A DNA stretch of 5,362 bases from UBA9715 sp045614225. Its GTDB lineage: Bacteria; Actinomycetota; Coriobacteriia; Coriobacteriales; Eggerthellaceae. Shown piece after piece: positions 1 to 5,362 of the stretch (position 1 is its first letter; each line of letters opens with the position of its first letter). The stretch is from positions 1 to 5,362 of the forward strand of contig JAZLCO010000011.1 of assembly GCA_045614225.1 (NCBI GenBank). The letters are read 5' to 3'. A program made the position numbers and the translations under genes. The notes below the pieces were generated by a model that ran no database searches, was not told where the DNA came from, and was given only the letters and a program-made list of their open reading frames with translations.

Positions 1-1356
1 AGCAGGCCTCAGCGATTCATCCACGATGGCAAGCTCGGCTGCGTTCATGAACGTCGTGTTGTTCTCGCGCGCGATTTCCGAGATACGCTCGATGGTCGTG
101 CGACCGATGCCGCGGCGCGGCACGTTGATGACACGTTGAGCAGCCATGTCATCGGCGGGATTGACCGCGAGGGTCAGGTACGCCATGACGTCCGAAATCT
201 CCTGGCGCTCGAAGAAGCGCGTGCCGCCCACGATGCGGTAGGGCACGCCCGCACGCAGGAACATGTCCTCAAGCATGCGGCTTTGAGCATTCGTGCGGTA
301 GAACACGGCGATTTGCTCGTAGCTCAGCCCTTCGTCATGGCGTTTGTCGATCTGTCCGGCGATCCAGCGGCCCTCGTCGCGCTCGTCGGACGCCATGAAC
401 ACCTGGACCTTGTCGCCGTCCTCGGCCGTAGTCATGAGCTTCTTGGGTTTGCGGGTCATGTTGTTCGCGATGACTGCATTGGCAGCCGACAGGATGTTGC
501 CAACGCTGCGGTAGTTTTGCTCGAGCTTGATGGTCGTGCAGTCGGGATAGTCGTTTTCGAACTCGAGGATGTTGCGGATGTCGGCGCCACGCCACGAGTA
601 AATCGACTGGTCGTCGTCGCCGACAACCATGATGTTGCGATGCGACTCGGCCAGAAGCCGGCAGATCTCGTACTGTGCATGGTTGGTGTCCTGGTACTCG
701 TCGACCAGGATGTAGCGGAACCGCTGCTGGTAGGCCGCGAGCACCTCGGGGTGATACTTCAACAGGAAATACGCGTAGAGCAGCAGGTCGTCGAAGTCGA
801 ACGCGTTTGCAGCACGCAGACGCTCCTGCAAGCGGCGATAAACGCGAGCGGCCATCTTTCCCACCGGATCGACCGCCTTGTCGGCGAACACGTCAGGCCC
901 TTGCAGCTCGTTTTTCGCCATCGAGATGCGGTTGCGCAGTGCGTTGAGCGGAAAGCGCTTCGGGTCGATGTCGAGCTCGGCCATGATTTCCTTCACCAAA
1001 CGCTTCGAGTCGGCATCGTCATAAATGGTGAAATTCTTCGAGAAACCGAGGATCTCGGCGTCGGCGCGCAGCATGCGCACGCACATGCTATGGAACGTCG
1101 ACACCCACATGCCACGCGTGCGCGGCCCCACGAGCGCAACGAGGCGCTCGCGCATCTCGGTGGCCGCCTTATTCGTGAACGTGATGGCAAGAATTTCCCA
1201 CGGCGCAGTGTCGGTCGACTCGAGGATGTGCGCAATGCGATAGGTCAGCACGCGGGTCTTGCCCGACCCGGCGCCTGCGAGCACGAGAAGCGGCCCGTCA
1301 ATGCATTCGACAGCCTGTCGTTGAGGGTCATTCAAAGTTGTCAAATCTAGTGCCAT
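1..1356 (-). CDS. pcrA: PcrA/UvrD-type superfamily 1 DNA helicase, N-terminal 452 residues (cut by the window's left edge)
   Basis: ATP-dependent 3'-5' DNA helicase of the UvrD/Rep/PcrA family, which acts in the cytoplasm in nucleotide excision repair, replication restart and clearing of recombination intermediates. Reading down from the ATG at 1354-1356, the SF1A motifs appear in order. These are the Q motif LNDPQRQAV (residues 8-16), Walker A GAGSGKT (28-34), motif Ia AITFTNKAA (57-65), motif Ib STFHSMCVRML (86-96), FDFDD (186-190), Walker B LVDEYQDT (217-224), motif III GDDDQSIYSWRGAD (246-259) and motif IV LEQNYRS (278-284). YRTNAQSR (353-360) and GGTRFFERQEI (377-387) follow. Family members are about 720-780 residues, so motifs V and VI and the C-terminal end lie beyond the edge. 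A purine-rich RBS (GAGAGGG, 1361-1367) sits 4 nt upstream of the start. The gene lies downstream of serC on the same strand but behind a terminator. PcrA is the likeliest name for a Gram-positive; uvrD is an equivalent label. Confidence 0.96.
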   Translation of the reverse strand, partial: MALDLTTLNDPQRQAVECIDGPLLVLAGAGSGKTRVLTYRIAHILESTDTAPWEILAITFTNKAATEMRERLVALVGPRTRGMWVSTFHSMCVRMLRADAEILGFSKNFTIYDDADSKRLVKEIMAELDIDPKRFPLNALRNRISMAKNELQGPDVFADKAVDPVGKMAARVYRRLQERLRAANAFDFDDLLLYAYFLLKYHPEVLAAYQQRFRYILVDEYQDTNHAQYEICRLLAESHRNIMVVGDDDQSIYSWRGADIRNILEFENDYPDCTTIKLEQNYRSVGNILSAANAVIANNMTRKPKKLMTTAEDGDKVQVFMASDERDEGRWIAGQIDKRHDEGLSYEQIAVFYRTNAQSRMLEDMFLRAGVPYRIVGGTRFFERQEISDVMAYLTLAVNPADDMAAQRVINVPRRGIGRTTIERISEIARENNTTFMNAAELAIVDESLRPA

Positions 1357-1360
1357 AGAG

Positions 1361-1388
1361 CCCTCTCGGTAAAATTCTGCCAATTCTA
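1361..1388 (-). promoter_or_regulatory. Probable promoter -10 and RBS of the pcrA-like helicase
   Basis: On the minus strand a -10-like TAGAAT (5 of 6 to TATAAT) lies at 1383-1388 and a GAGAGGG ribosome binding site at 1361-1367, 4 nt before the ATG. No good -35 stands at 16-18 bp, so the promoter call is weak. It is supported mainly by position, between the serC terminator and the helicase start. Confidence 0.4.
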
Positions 1389-1418
1389 GCGAAAAATCAC
1401 GCAGCGGCCGCTTGGGCC

Positions 1419-1458
1419 AAAATACAACACCGCCCCACCCAATACGGACGGGGCGGTG
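1419..1458 (-). terminator. Intrinsic terminator after serC
   Basis: Read on the minus strand, a perfect 9-bp GC-rich stem (CACCGCCCC at 1450-1458, GGGGCGGTG at 1428-1436) encloses a 13-nt loop and is followed by the T-rich tail TTGTATTTT. It begins 9 nt past the serC stop codon. It separates serC from the helicase gene, so the two are probably not one simple transcription unit despite sharing a strand. Confidence 0.9.
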
Positions 1459-1467
1459 CAAGCGATT

Positions 1468-2556
1468 TTAAGCGTTGGCCTTCTCGAATTCGTCCATGAA
1501 TGCAACGAGAGCCTCGACACCCTCGCGGGGCATGGCGTTGTAGATCGACGCACGCATGCCGCCAACGGAGCGATGGCCCTTGATGTTCGCGATGTTGTGG
1601 TCGGCCGCCTCGGCAATGAACTTGGCATCCATATCGGCATCGCCGGTGATGAACGGCACGTTCATGATGGAGCGGTCCTCCTTGCGGGCAGTGCCCTTGA
1701 ACAGCTTGGACTGATCGAGGAAGTCGTACAACAGCGCGGCCTTCTCGTGGTTGCGCTTGCCGATGCCCTCGAGGCCACCCTGCTCCTTGAGCCACTTGAA
1801 GACGAGGCCGCAGACGTAAATCGTGTAGCAAGCCGGCGTGTTGTACAGGCTGCCGGCATCGGCCATGGTCTTCCAGCGCAGCAGCGTCGGGGTGAAGGGC
1901 AGCACGTCTTCGCGGATGAGATCCTCACGGGCGATGACGATGGCCAGACCAGCCGGGCCGACGTTCTTCTGAACACCACCGTAGATGACGCCGTACTTCG
2001 AAACGTCAATCGGCTCGGAGAGGAAGCACGAAGACACGTCTGCGACCAGGGGTACGTCGCCCGTCTCGGGCAGCTTGTGGTAGACGGTGCCGTAGATCGT
2101 CTCGTTCTGGCAGATGTAGAGGTAGTCGGCGTTCTCGGAAACCTTGATGGCGTCGACATCGGGCACGTAGCTGAACGTCTCGTCCTCGCTGGATGCCAGG
2201 CAGTTCGCGGTGCCGTACATCTTCGCTTCCTTGAAAGCCTTCTTCGACCAGGAGCCAGAAACGATGTAGTCGGCCACGCCGCCTTCGACCTTCATGAGGT
2301 TCATCGGAATGGCGGCGAACTGCGTAGTGGCGCCACCCTGGAGGAAAAGCACCTTGTAGGTCTCGGGGATGCCCATGAGGTCGCGCAGGTCGGCCTCGGC
2401 GGTGTCGATGATGTTCTGGAACGGCTTCGAGCGATGGCTCATCTCCATGACGGACATGCCTGTGCCCTGGTAGTCGAGCATTTCGGCTGCAGCCTGCTCC
2501 AGAACAGATTCAGGCAGGACGGCGGGACCTGCCGAAAAATTGTAAACCCTGGTCAT
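1468..2556 (-). CDS. serC: Phosphoserine aminotransferase SerC
   Basis: A 362-residue PLP-dependent class V aminotransferase, full length for the family. It converts 3-phosphohydroxypyruvate plus glutamate to phosphoserine plus 2-oxoglutarate (second step of serine synthesis); in many bacteria it also acts in the DXP-dependent pyridoxal phosphate pathway. Visible signatures are the N-terminal YNFSAGPAVLP (5-15), HRS with substrate-binding Arg42 (41-43) and the phosphate-binding loop GGATTQF (74-80). Further on are Trp103, expected to stack on the cofactor, Asp173 in VADVSS (PLP ring nitrogen) and the Schiff-base Lys197 in YGGVQKNVGPAG (192-203). The C-terminal substrate motif GHRSVGGMRASIYN (337-350) is also intact. 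The start is fixed by AAGGAGG at 2562-2568, 5 nt upstream, and by the conserved N-terminus. No serA or serB is adjacent here. It is divergent from pit and ends at a terminator, suggesting a monocistronic unit. Confidence 0.98.
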   Translation of the reverse strand: MTRVYNFSAGPAVLPESVLEQAAAEMLDYQGTGMSVMEMSHRSKPFQNIIDTAEADLRDLMGIPETYKVLFLQGGATTQFAAIPMNLMKVEGGVADYIVSGSWSKKAFKEAKMYGTANCLASSEDETFSYVPDVDAIKVSENADYLYICQNETIYGTVYHKLPETGDVPLVADVSSCFLSEPIDVSKYGVIYGGVQKNVGPAGLAIVIAREDLIREDVLPFTPTLLRWKTMADAGSLYNTPACYTIYVCGLVFKWLKEQGGLEGIGKRNHEKAALLYDFLDQSKLFKGTARKEDRSIMNVPFITGDADMDAKFIAEAADHNIANIKGHRSVGGMRASIYNAMPREGVEALVAFMDEFEKANA

Positions 2557-2561
2557 AGATA

Positions 2562-2594
2562 CCTCCTTGCTGAAAAATATGTCGTTACACTATA
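2562..2594 (-). promoter_or_regulatory. serC RBS and candidate -10
   Basis: On the minus strand a near-perfect Shine-Dalgarno AAGGAGG (2562-2568) stands 5 nt before the serC ATG, and a -10-like TATAGT (5 of 6) lies at 2589-2594. The -35 position (about 2612-2617, CTGTGG) does not match consensus. The RBS is convincing; the -10 is only a candidate. Confidence 0.55.
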
Positions 2595-2668
2595 GCACCA
2601 CACGCAATTGACCACAGAAGCTCCCACAGAATCATCCGATTAGCACTATTGCGCACGCTGCATTACGT

Positions 2669-2712
2669 TAAAATGAATCGTGCACGTTTTAATACTGCAC
2701 TTTTCGAAGGAG
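2669..2712 (+). promoter_or_regulatory. pit upstream region: candidate -10, short direct repeat and RBS
   Basis: In the AT-rich divergent gap, TAAAAT (5 of 6 to the -10 consensus) lies at 2669-2674. The best -35-like hexamer, TTGCGC at 2649-2654, leaves only a 14-bp spacer, so the assignment is uncertain. From the predicted start site onward there is a direct repeat, TGCACGTTTT (2681-2690) and TGCACTTTT (2696-2704), with starts 15 bp apart. The first copy is part of palindromic GTGCAC. It could be an operator, but nothing identifies a regulator. The RBS AAGGAG is at 2707-2712, 4 nt before the ATG. Confidence 0.4.
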
Positions 2713-2716
2713 CACG

Positions 2717-3763
2717 ATGGATCTCTCGCTCATGGGCATCCTTGCACAGGTTGCCACTTATCCTTCTCTCGCTGTAATCATTATTCTTGTTCTTCTTGTC
2801 ACCATTATTTCAGGTGCCACCGACGCGCCAAACGCCATCGCCACGGCTGTGTCGACACGCTGTCTGACGGTTACCCAAGCGCTGTGGCTAGCGGCGATAT
2901 TCAACTTCATTGGGCTGGTCGGCATGACCTACATCTCAACAGCTGTTGCACACACGATGTTCAACATGGTCGATTTCTCGGGAGACACACACCAAGCGTT
3001 AATGGCGTTAATGGCGGCGATGATAGGCGCCATCATCTGGGGCATCTTCTGCTGGTGGCGCGGCATCCCAGCCTCGAAGTCGCACTCCCTGATTGCAGGC
3101 ATCACCGGCGGTGCCATCGCCATGAACGGGTTCGGCGGCGTCATCATCGGCGAATGGATGAAGGTCATCTACGGCATGGTGTTCTCGCTCGTTGCGGGCT
3201 TTTTGCTGGGCTGGGTGCTCGTGCGGGGCGTCGAGGTTGCGTTCAGCCATGTGAACCGCCGCAGCTCGCGTGGTGTATTCGTCGTCGTGCAAGACATTTG
3301 CGCAATCCTGCTGTCGTTCCTGCACGGTGCGCAGGACGGCCAGAAATTCATGTCGATCGCCATCTTGGGCATCGCGCTTTCCTTCGGCATGGAGTCAGCT
3401 GACCAGGCGGGCTTCCCGCTGTGGCTCATGATCACGTGCTCGATTGCCATTTCAGCAGGAACGTTCCTGGGTGGCAAACGCATCATCAAGTCGGTGGCCA
3501 TGGACATGGTCAAGCTCGAAAAGTACCAAGGTGTTGCAGCTTCGATGAGCACAGTCGTGACGCTGTTCGTCTCCTCGATCACCGGCATGCCCGTCTCGAC
3601 TTCACACTGCTCGACCTCGGCCATCATGGGCGTTGGCGCATCCAAGAGCATCAAGCGAGTGAACTGGGATATCGCGAAGAGCATGGTGACGGCTTGGGTT
3701 CTCACGTTCCCGTGCTGCGGCCTGATCGGCTTCGTGCTCGCCAAGGTGTTCATGCTGTTCTAA
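2717..3763 (+). CDS. pit: Inorganic phosphate transporter, PiT family
   Basis: A 348-residue membrane protein of the PiT (SLC20-like) family, which imports phosphate, usually as a metal-phosphate complex, driven by the proton or sodium gradient. The two inverted family repeats are visible. The first half has GATDAPNAIATAVSTR (33-48) and GIPASKSHSLIAGITGG (116-132). The second half has the matching FLHGAQDGQKFMS (201-213) and GMPVSTSHCSTSAIMGVG (290-307). Hydrophobic membrane segments occur around 15-33, 55-75, 95-112, 125-145, 150-170, 190-203, 212-226, 235-251, 277-290 and 323-348. The GATD form, where many members have GxND, is one I associate with Firmicutes-type and actinobacterial short PiT proteins, so I do not read it as a defect. 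AAGGAG 4 nt upstream fixes the start. Many pit genes pair with a PhoU-like (DUF47) gene; none is visible here. What follows instead is a decayed copy of the gene's own 3' end. Confidence 0.93.
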   Translation: MDLSLMGILAQVATYPSLAVIIILVLLVTIISGATDAPNAIATAVSTRCLTVTQALWLAAIFNFIGLVGMTYISTAVAHTMFNMVDFSGDTHQALMALMAAMIGAIIWGIFCWWRGIPASKSHSLIAGITGGAIAMNGFGGVIIGEWMKVIYGMVFSLVAGFLLGWVLVRGVEVAFSHVNRRSSRGVFVVVQDICAILLSFLHGAQDGQKFMSIAILGIALSFGMESADQAGFPLWLMITCSIAISAGTFLGGKRIIKSVAMDMVKLEKYQGVAASMSTVVTLFVSSITGMPVSTSHCSTSAIMGVGASKSIKRVNWDIAKSMVTAWVLTFPCCGLIGFVLAKVFMLF

Positions 3764-3865
3764 ACGAGTATGGTAATAGCCCAGATGCTCATGTTTCCGC
3801 ACTGCGGATCGACCGGTATCGTATCCGCCAAAACCTTAGAGACTGGAATGCATATCGCTATCTGA
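3764..3865 (+). pseudogene. Decayed copy of the 3' end of pit, directly after its stop codon
   Basis: Immediately after the pit stop, the same reading frame continues with a sequence that aligns without gaps to pit's own last codons, offset by 87 bp. Bases 3770-3838 match 3683-3751 at 43 of 69 positions. The conceptual peptide (starts MVIAQMLMFPHCG) shares 12 of 23 residues with pit residues 323-345 (MVTAWVLTFPCCG). Of the 26 mismatches, 21 are transitions, far above the one-third expected if the match were chance. This marks true homology that has diverged. The match fades into two further codons upstream (3764-3769). Downstream the frame runs on unmatched to a TGA at 3863-3865. No start, RBS or upstream transporter segment exists, so it cannot encode a transporter. 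It may be the tail of an older tandem pit gene or of a former allele left behind after replacement. Confidence 0.75.
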
Positions 3866-3996
3866 GCGACTACTAAATATGTGCCGCCGTTTAGACGACC
3901 ACTCTTTCGCGCAACGCCGAAAAGGCAGCGATGCTTTTATAACTGACTGTTGAAAAAACACGCTAGAGGAATGAACGTTTTAAGAATTCGCAGGGG
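3866..3996. other. Short gene-free interval between the pit remnant and the nuclease-like gene
   Basis: I see no coding region and no convincing terminator here. A small imperfect hairpin (GCC, GAAAA, GGC near 3917-3927) is followed some bases later by CTTTTAT. This might weakly terminate pit transcripts, but the stem is too short to call. Confidence 0.3.
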
Positions 3997-4026
3997 TTGA
4001 ACCATAGAAACGATGCGCGCTAGACT
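3997..4026 (+). promoter_or_regulatory. Promoter of the nuclease-like gene, predicted leaderless
   Basis: A -35-like TTGAAC (3997-4002) is followed by an 18-bp spacer and a -10-like TAGACT (4021-4026; fits TAnnnT, 4 of 6 to TATAAT). Counting the -10 as -12 to -7 puts +1 exactly on the A of the ATG at 4033. The stretch before the ATG (GCGCTAGACTCGTTTC) has no Shine-Dalgarno, unlike serC and pit here, whose SD sequences are strong. Both facts agree with a leaderless transcript, a common arrangement in actinobacteria. Confidence 0.6.
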
Positions 4027-4032
4027 CGTTTC

Positions 4033-4986
4033 ATGGATACGAACCAGAGCATTATAATCGGCGACGAATCAGCCTTGTTCTTCCACCTGCACACCGATGG
4101 GCTGAAGAGGATTGGCGCCTCAATTACCTGGGATAACCCATTGATTGAAAGCGCTTCTTCGTCACCTCGCGCATCGTCTTTTAATACAAGCCATCCACTT
4201 TTCGGCGGCGAGCCAATCACCTTGCTCGTCGGCGGCGCGAATGCTCGACGGCGTTCGCGCCGCGTTACTTGCCGCACGTGTCCGACCGATCTTCCACAAG
4301 GATCGTTTATCAAACTCAGGAACAACTTGTTCATCGCCTCACCTGAGCTTACATTTGCTCGAATGGGCAATCGAATGACAGAATTCCAACTTGCTGAAGT
4401 AGGCATGAACCTTTGCGCCCGATACTACTCGAACATTGACACTGATAAACCAGCAGACCGGAGCACGTTTCTCACAACCCCCGAAAAACTAGGTCTTTAC
4501 CTCGATCGAATCCCCTCTATGCGTGGGGCGAAAAGAGCCCGATCTGCATTGCGCTGGGTCATTTCCAATTCCGCTTCAAACGCTGAAACGAAGATGAAGC
4601 TGCAATATTGCACACCTTTGTGGGCCGGTGGAATGGGAGTGCCTTTCACGCACATGAACTACGATGTAAAAGCTGGGAAGCTAAGCGATCTCATGAGCCA
4701 AAACAAATACTGTATAGACCTGGTCAGCCCCGTGCTGAAGAAGGGGATGGAGTACGACGGCGAGGATTCCCACCAGAATCCGAGCAAAGACAAGCGTCGA
4801 CTCAATGAGCTGAGAACGCTCGGATGGGACCTCTTCCCCATTGACAAAGCCATTTTGTACAATCCTGATGCGACCTACAAATCTGGATTCCAAATCAGGC
4901 AATACCTGGGCATCCGCGGTCGGCTTCCGAAGAACTGGGAGAAACGTTTCATCATGCTACGAAACGACCTTGGGTTGCCCATTTAG
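4033..4986 (+). CDS. AbiEi-like protein with C-terminal DUF559/Vsr-type PD-(D/E)XK nuclease-like domain; function unknown
   Basis: A 317-residue soluble protein without signal peptide or membrane segments. Residues 1-30 (GDESALFFH) and the middle (ARRRSRRVTC at 71-80, LPQGSFIKL at 87-95, IASPELTFARMG at 101-112, AEVGMNLCARYY at 121-132) resemble the AbiEi-like proteins that many actinobacteria carry in several copies. The C-terminal part has a DUF559/Vsr-like pattern: Asp229 in YCIDL, Glu240-x-Asp242 in MEYDGEDSH (239-247), then KDKRRLNEL (252-260) and LGWDLFPI (263-270). This layout fits a PD-(D/E)XK core with D229, E240 and D242 as candidate metal ligands; whether it cuts DNA is not shown. 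The start is the ATG at the predicted leaderless +1. GC is visibly lower than in serC (27 of 60 at 4321-4380 against 40 of 60 at 1861-1920), suggesting transfer. No AbiEii-type toxin gene is adjacent. Domain names are from recognition, not a search. Confidence 0.7.
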   Translation: MDTNQSIIIGDESALFFHLHTDGLKRIGASITWDNPLIESASSSPRASSFNTSHPLFGGEPITLLVGGANARRRSRRVTCRTCPTDLPQGSFIKLRNNLFIASPELTFARMGNRMTEFQLAEVGMNLCARYYSNIDTDKPADRSTFLTTPEKLGLYLDRIPSMRGAKRARSALRWVISNSASNAETKMKLQYCTPLWAGGMGVPFTHMNYDVKAGKLSDLMSQNKYCIDLVSPVLKKGMEYDGEDSHQNPSKDKRRLNELRTLGWDLFPIDKAILYNPDATYKSGFQIRQYLGIRGRLPKNWEKRFIMLRNDLGLPI

Positions 4987-5127
4987 TAAACGAGACCATC
5001 TGGTCAAACAAGCCCGTAATTCACACAAGGCTTTTGAGGCGCGTGAAATCGTTAGGTCATACAGCAATCAGTGACGAGCCAGTTTCGTCCATAAGCTTAA
5101 TATCTGCACAGATTACCAGCCTCTTTA
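4987..5127. other. Non-coding stretch after the nuclease-like gene
   Basis: No gene is supported from here to the window's right edge (376 bp); the later part holds the repeat array and a partial terminator. Just after the stop codon there is a short palindrome, GACC-ATCT-GGTC (4994-5005), too short and without a T tract to be called a terminator. A core-like CGTCCATAAG (5086-5095) is a degenerate outlying match to the repeats that follow. Confidence 0.5.
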
Positions 5128-5319
5128 CACCAATACTGAGTCCATGGACGATTGGGCGCATCAATATGGGGTCCATGGATGAAATATCGATACAAAACTG
5201 CCGAAAAAACGTCCATGAACCCGTTATTTGCACAAAAGGCAGCTCTTTTGCATCAATACAAGGTCCATGGACGATTTGCATAGGTGGATTGCATCAAGAT
5301 CAGCCCCATGGACGATTGG
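5128..5319 (+). repeat. Array of four degenerate 28-bp direct repeats centred on palindrome GTCCATGGAC
   Basis: Four copies, each 28 bp, lie at 5128-5155, 5159-5186, 5251-5278 and 5292-5319. Every copy begins with a CAYCAAKA box. Exactly 14 bp after its first base comes CCATGG within GTCCATGGAC (variants GTCCATGGAT and CCCCATGGAC), then usually ACGATT followed by GG or TG. Copies 1 and 2 are 3 bp apart, and copies 3 and 4 are 13 bp apart. Two weaker core-only matches, GTCCATAAGC (5087-5096) and GTCCATGAAC (5211-5220), lie outside or between the copies. The core is a perfect 10-bp palindrome in copies 1 and 3. Unequal spacing and divergence rule out a CRISPR. Possible roles are a binding array for a dimeric DNA-binding protein, or a degenerate copy of a genome-wide intergenic repeat family. 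Confidence 0.75.
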
Positions 5320-5335
5320 AGCAGGATATTTTCAG

Positions 5336-5362
5336 ACAAACAAAAAGGCGGCTCCGTGAGGA
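5336..5362 (-). terminator. Probable half of an intrinsic terminator for a gene entering from the right (cut by the window edge)
   Basis: On the plus strand, ACAAACAAAAA (5336-5346) is followed by GGCGGCTCC (5347-5355), GTGA (5356-5359) and GGA at the edge. GGA can pair with the end of GGCGGCTCC around a GTGA tetraloop. Read on the minus strand this gives a GC-rich stem followed by TTTTTGTTTGT, the form of an intrinsic terminator. The call depends on the distal arm continuing with GCCGCC past the edge, which is not visible. If it does, a minus-strand gene ends just to the right. Confidence 0.5.

Noticed and set aside
136..1350. 404-codon open frame on the plus strand opposite the helicase
   Set aside because: It is antisense to a helicase with a full set of SF1 motifs, and the long opening follows from GC-rich codon use on the other strand. 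It has no RBS and no recognisable protein features.
1456..2595. 379-codon open frame on the plus strand opposite serC
   Set aside because: It mirrors an intact SerC with all catalytic residues. It starts inside the serC terminator and the translation resembles no family I know.
2680..3402. 240-codon open frame overlapping pit in another plus frame
   Set aside because: The translation is rich in His, Arg and Cys, as expected from an out-of-frame reading of a membrane protein gene, and pit itself has a strong RBS and all family motifs.
3971..4000. Nine-codon leader peptide starting ATGAACGTT upstream of the nuclease-like gene
   Set aside because: The only SD-like bases (AGAGGA) abut the ATG, the predicted promoter lies downstream of most of it, and no attenuator structure follows.
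4033..4986. AbiE toxin-antitoxin operon
   Set aside because: Only an AbiEi-like protein is present. The following 376 bp hold no AbiEii nucleotidyltransferase, and the protein carries a nuclease-like C-terminus instead.
5234..5249. AAAAG / CTTTT hairpin between repeat units 2 and 3
   Set aside because: It has a five-pair, mostly AT stem with a 6-nt loop and no T tract on either strand; it is too weak to call a terminator.
5057..5281. 74-codon minus-strand frame across the repeat array
   Set aside because: Its peptide contains repeated VHG/SMD-like pieces only because the DNA repeats are translated. There is no RBS, and unit spacing (31, 92, 41 bp) does not preserve a common frame.
5128..5319. 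Array considered as a CRISPR
   Set aside because: The repeats are degenerate, spacers are 3, 64 and 13 bp, and no cas gene is present.

Overview
The window looks like a piece of chromosome from a moderately GC-rich Gram-positive bacterium. I infer an actinobacterium, most likely of the Coriobacteriia. The reasons are GC-rich third codon positions in the housekeeping genes, a leaderless promoter layout at one gene, and the character of the 4033-4986 protein, which resembles families I associate with that class. This placement rests on recognition of the proteins, not on a search.

The left half (1-2556) reads on the minus strand and is ordinary core genome. It holds serC (phosphoserine aminotransferase, complete), a strong intrinsic terminator, and then the first 452 codons of a PcrA/UvrD-type DNA helicase that runs off the left edge. 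A 160-bp divergent intergenic region (2557-2716) separates serC from a plus-strand PiT-family inorganic phosphate transporter (2717-3763). These genes have unrelated roles (serine and pyridoxal phosphate synthesis, DNA repair and replication, phosphate uptake), and nothing suggests they work together.

The right third is accessory in character. Directly after the pit stop codon lies a decayed, in-frame second copy of the last ~25 codons of pit (3764-3838, tail to 3865). After a short gene-free gap comes a lower-GC gene (4033-4986) with a consensus-like promoter whose predicted start point is the A of the ATG, so the mRNA is probably leaderless. Its 317-aa product resembles the AbiEi-like family with a C-terminal DUF559/Vsr-type PD-(D/E)XK nuclease-like domain. 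No partner gene is visible.

The end of the window (4987-5362) has no credible gene. It contains an array of four 28-bp degenerate direct repeats centred on the palindrome GTCCATGGAC, with two weaker core-only copies. At the edge is half of what looks like an intrinsic terminator for a gene entering from the right on the minus strand. The most interesting items are the pit remnant, the leaderless nuclease-like orphan and the palindrome-centred repeat array. None of them by itself demonstrates a new system.
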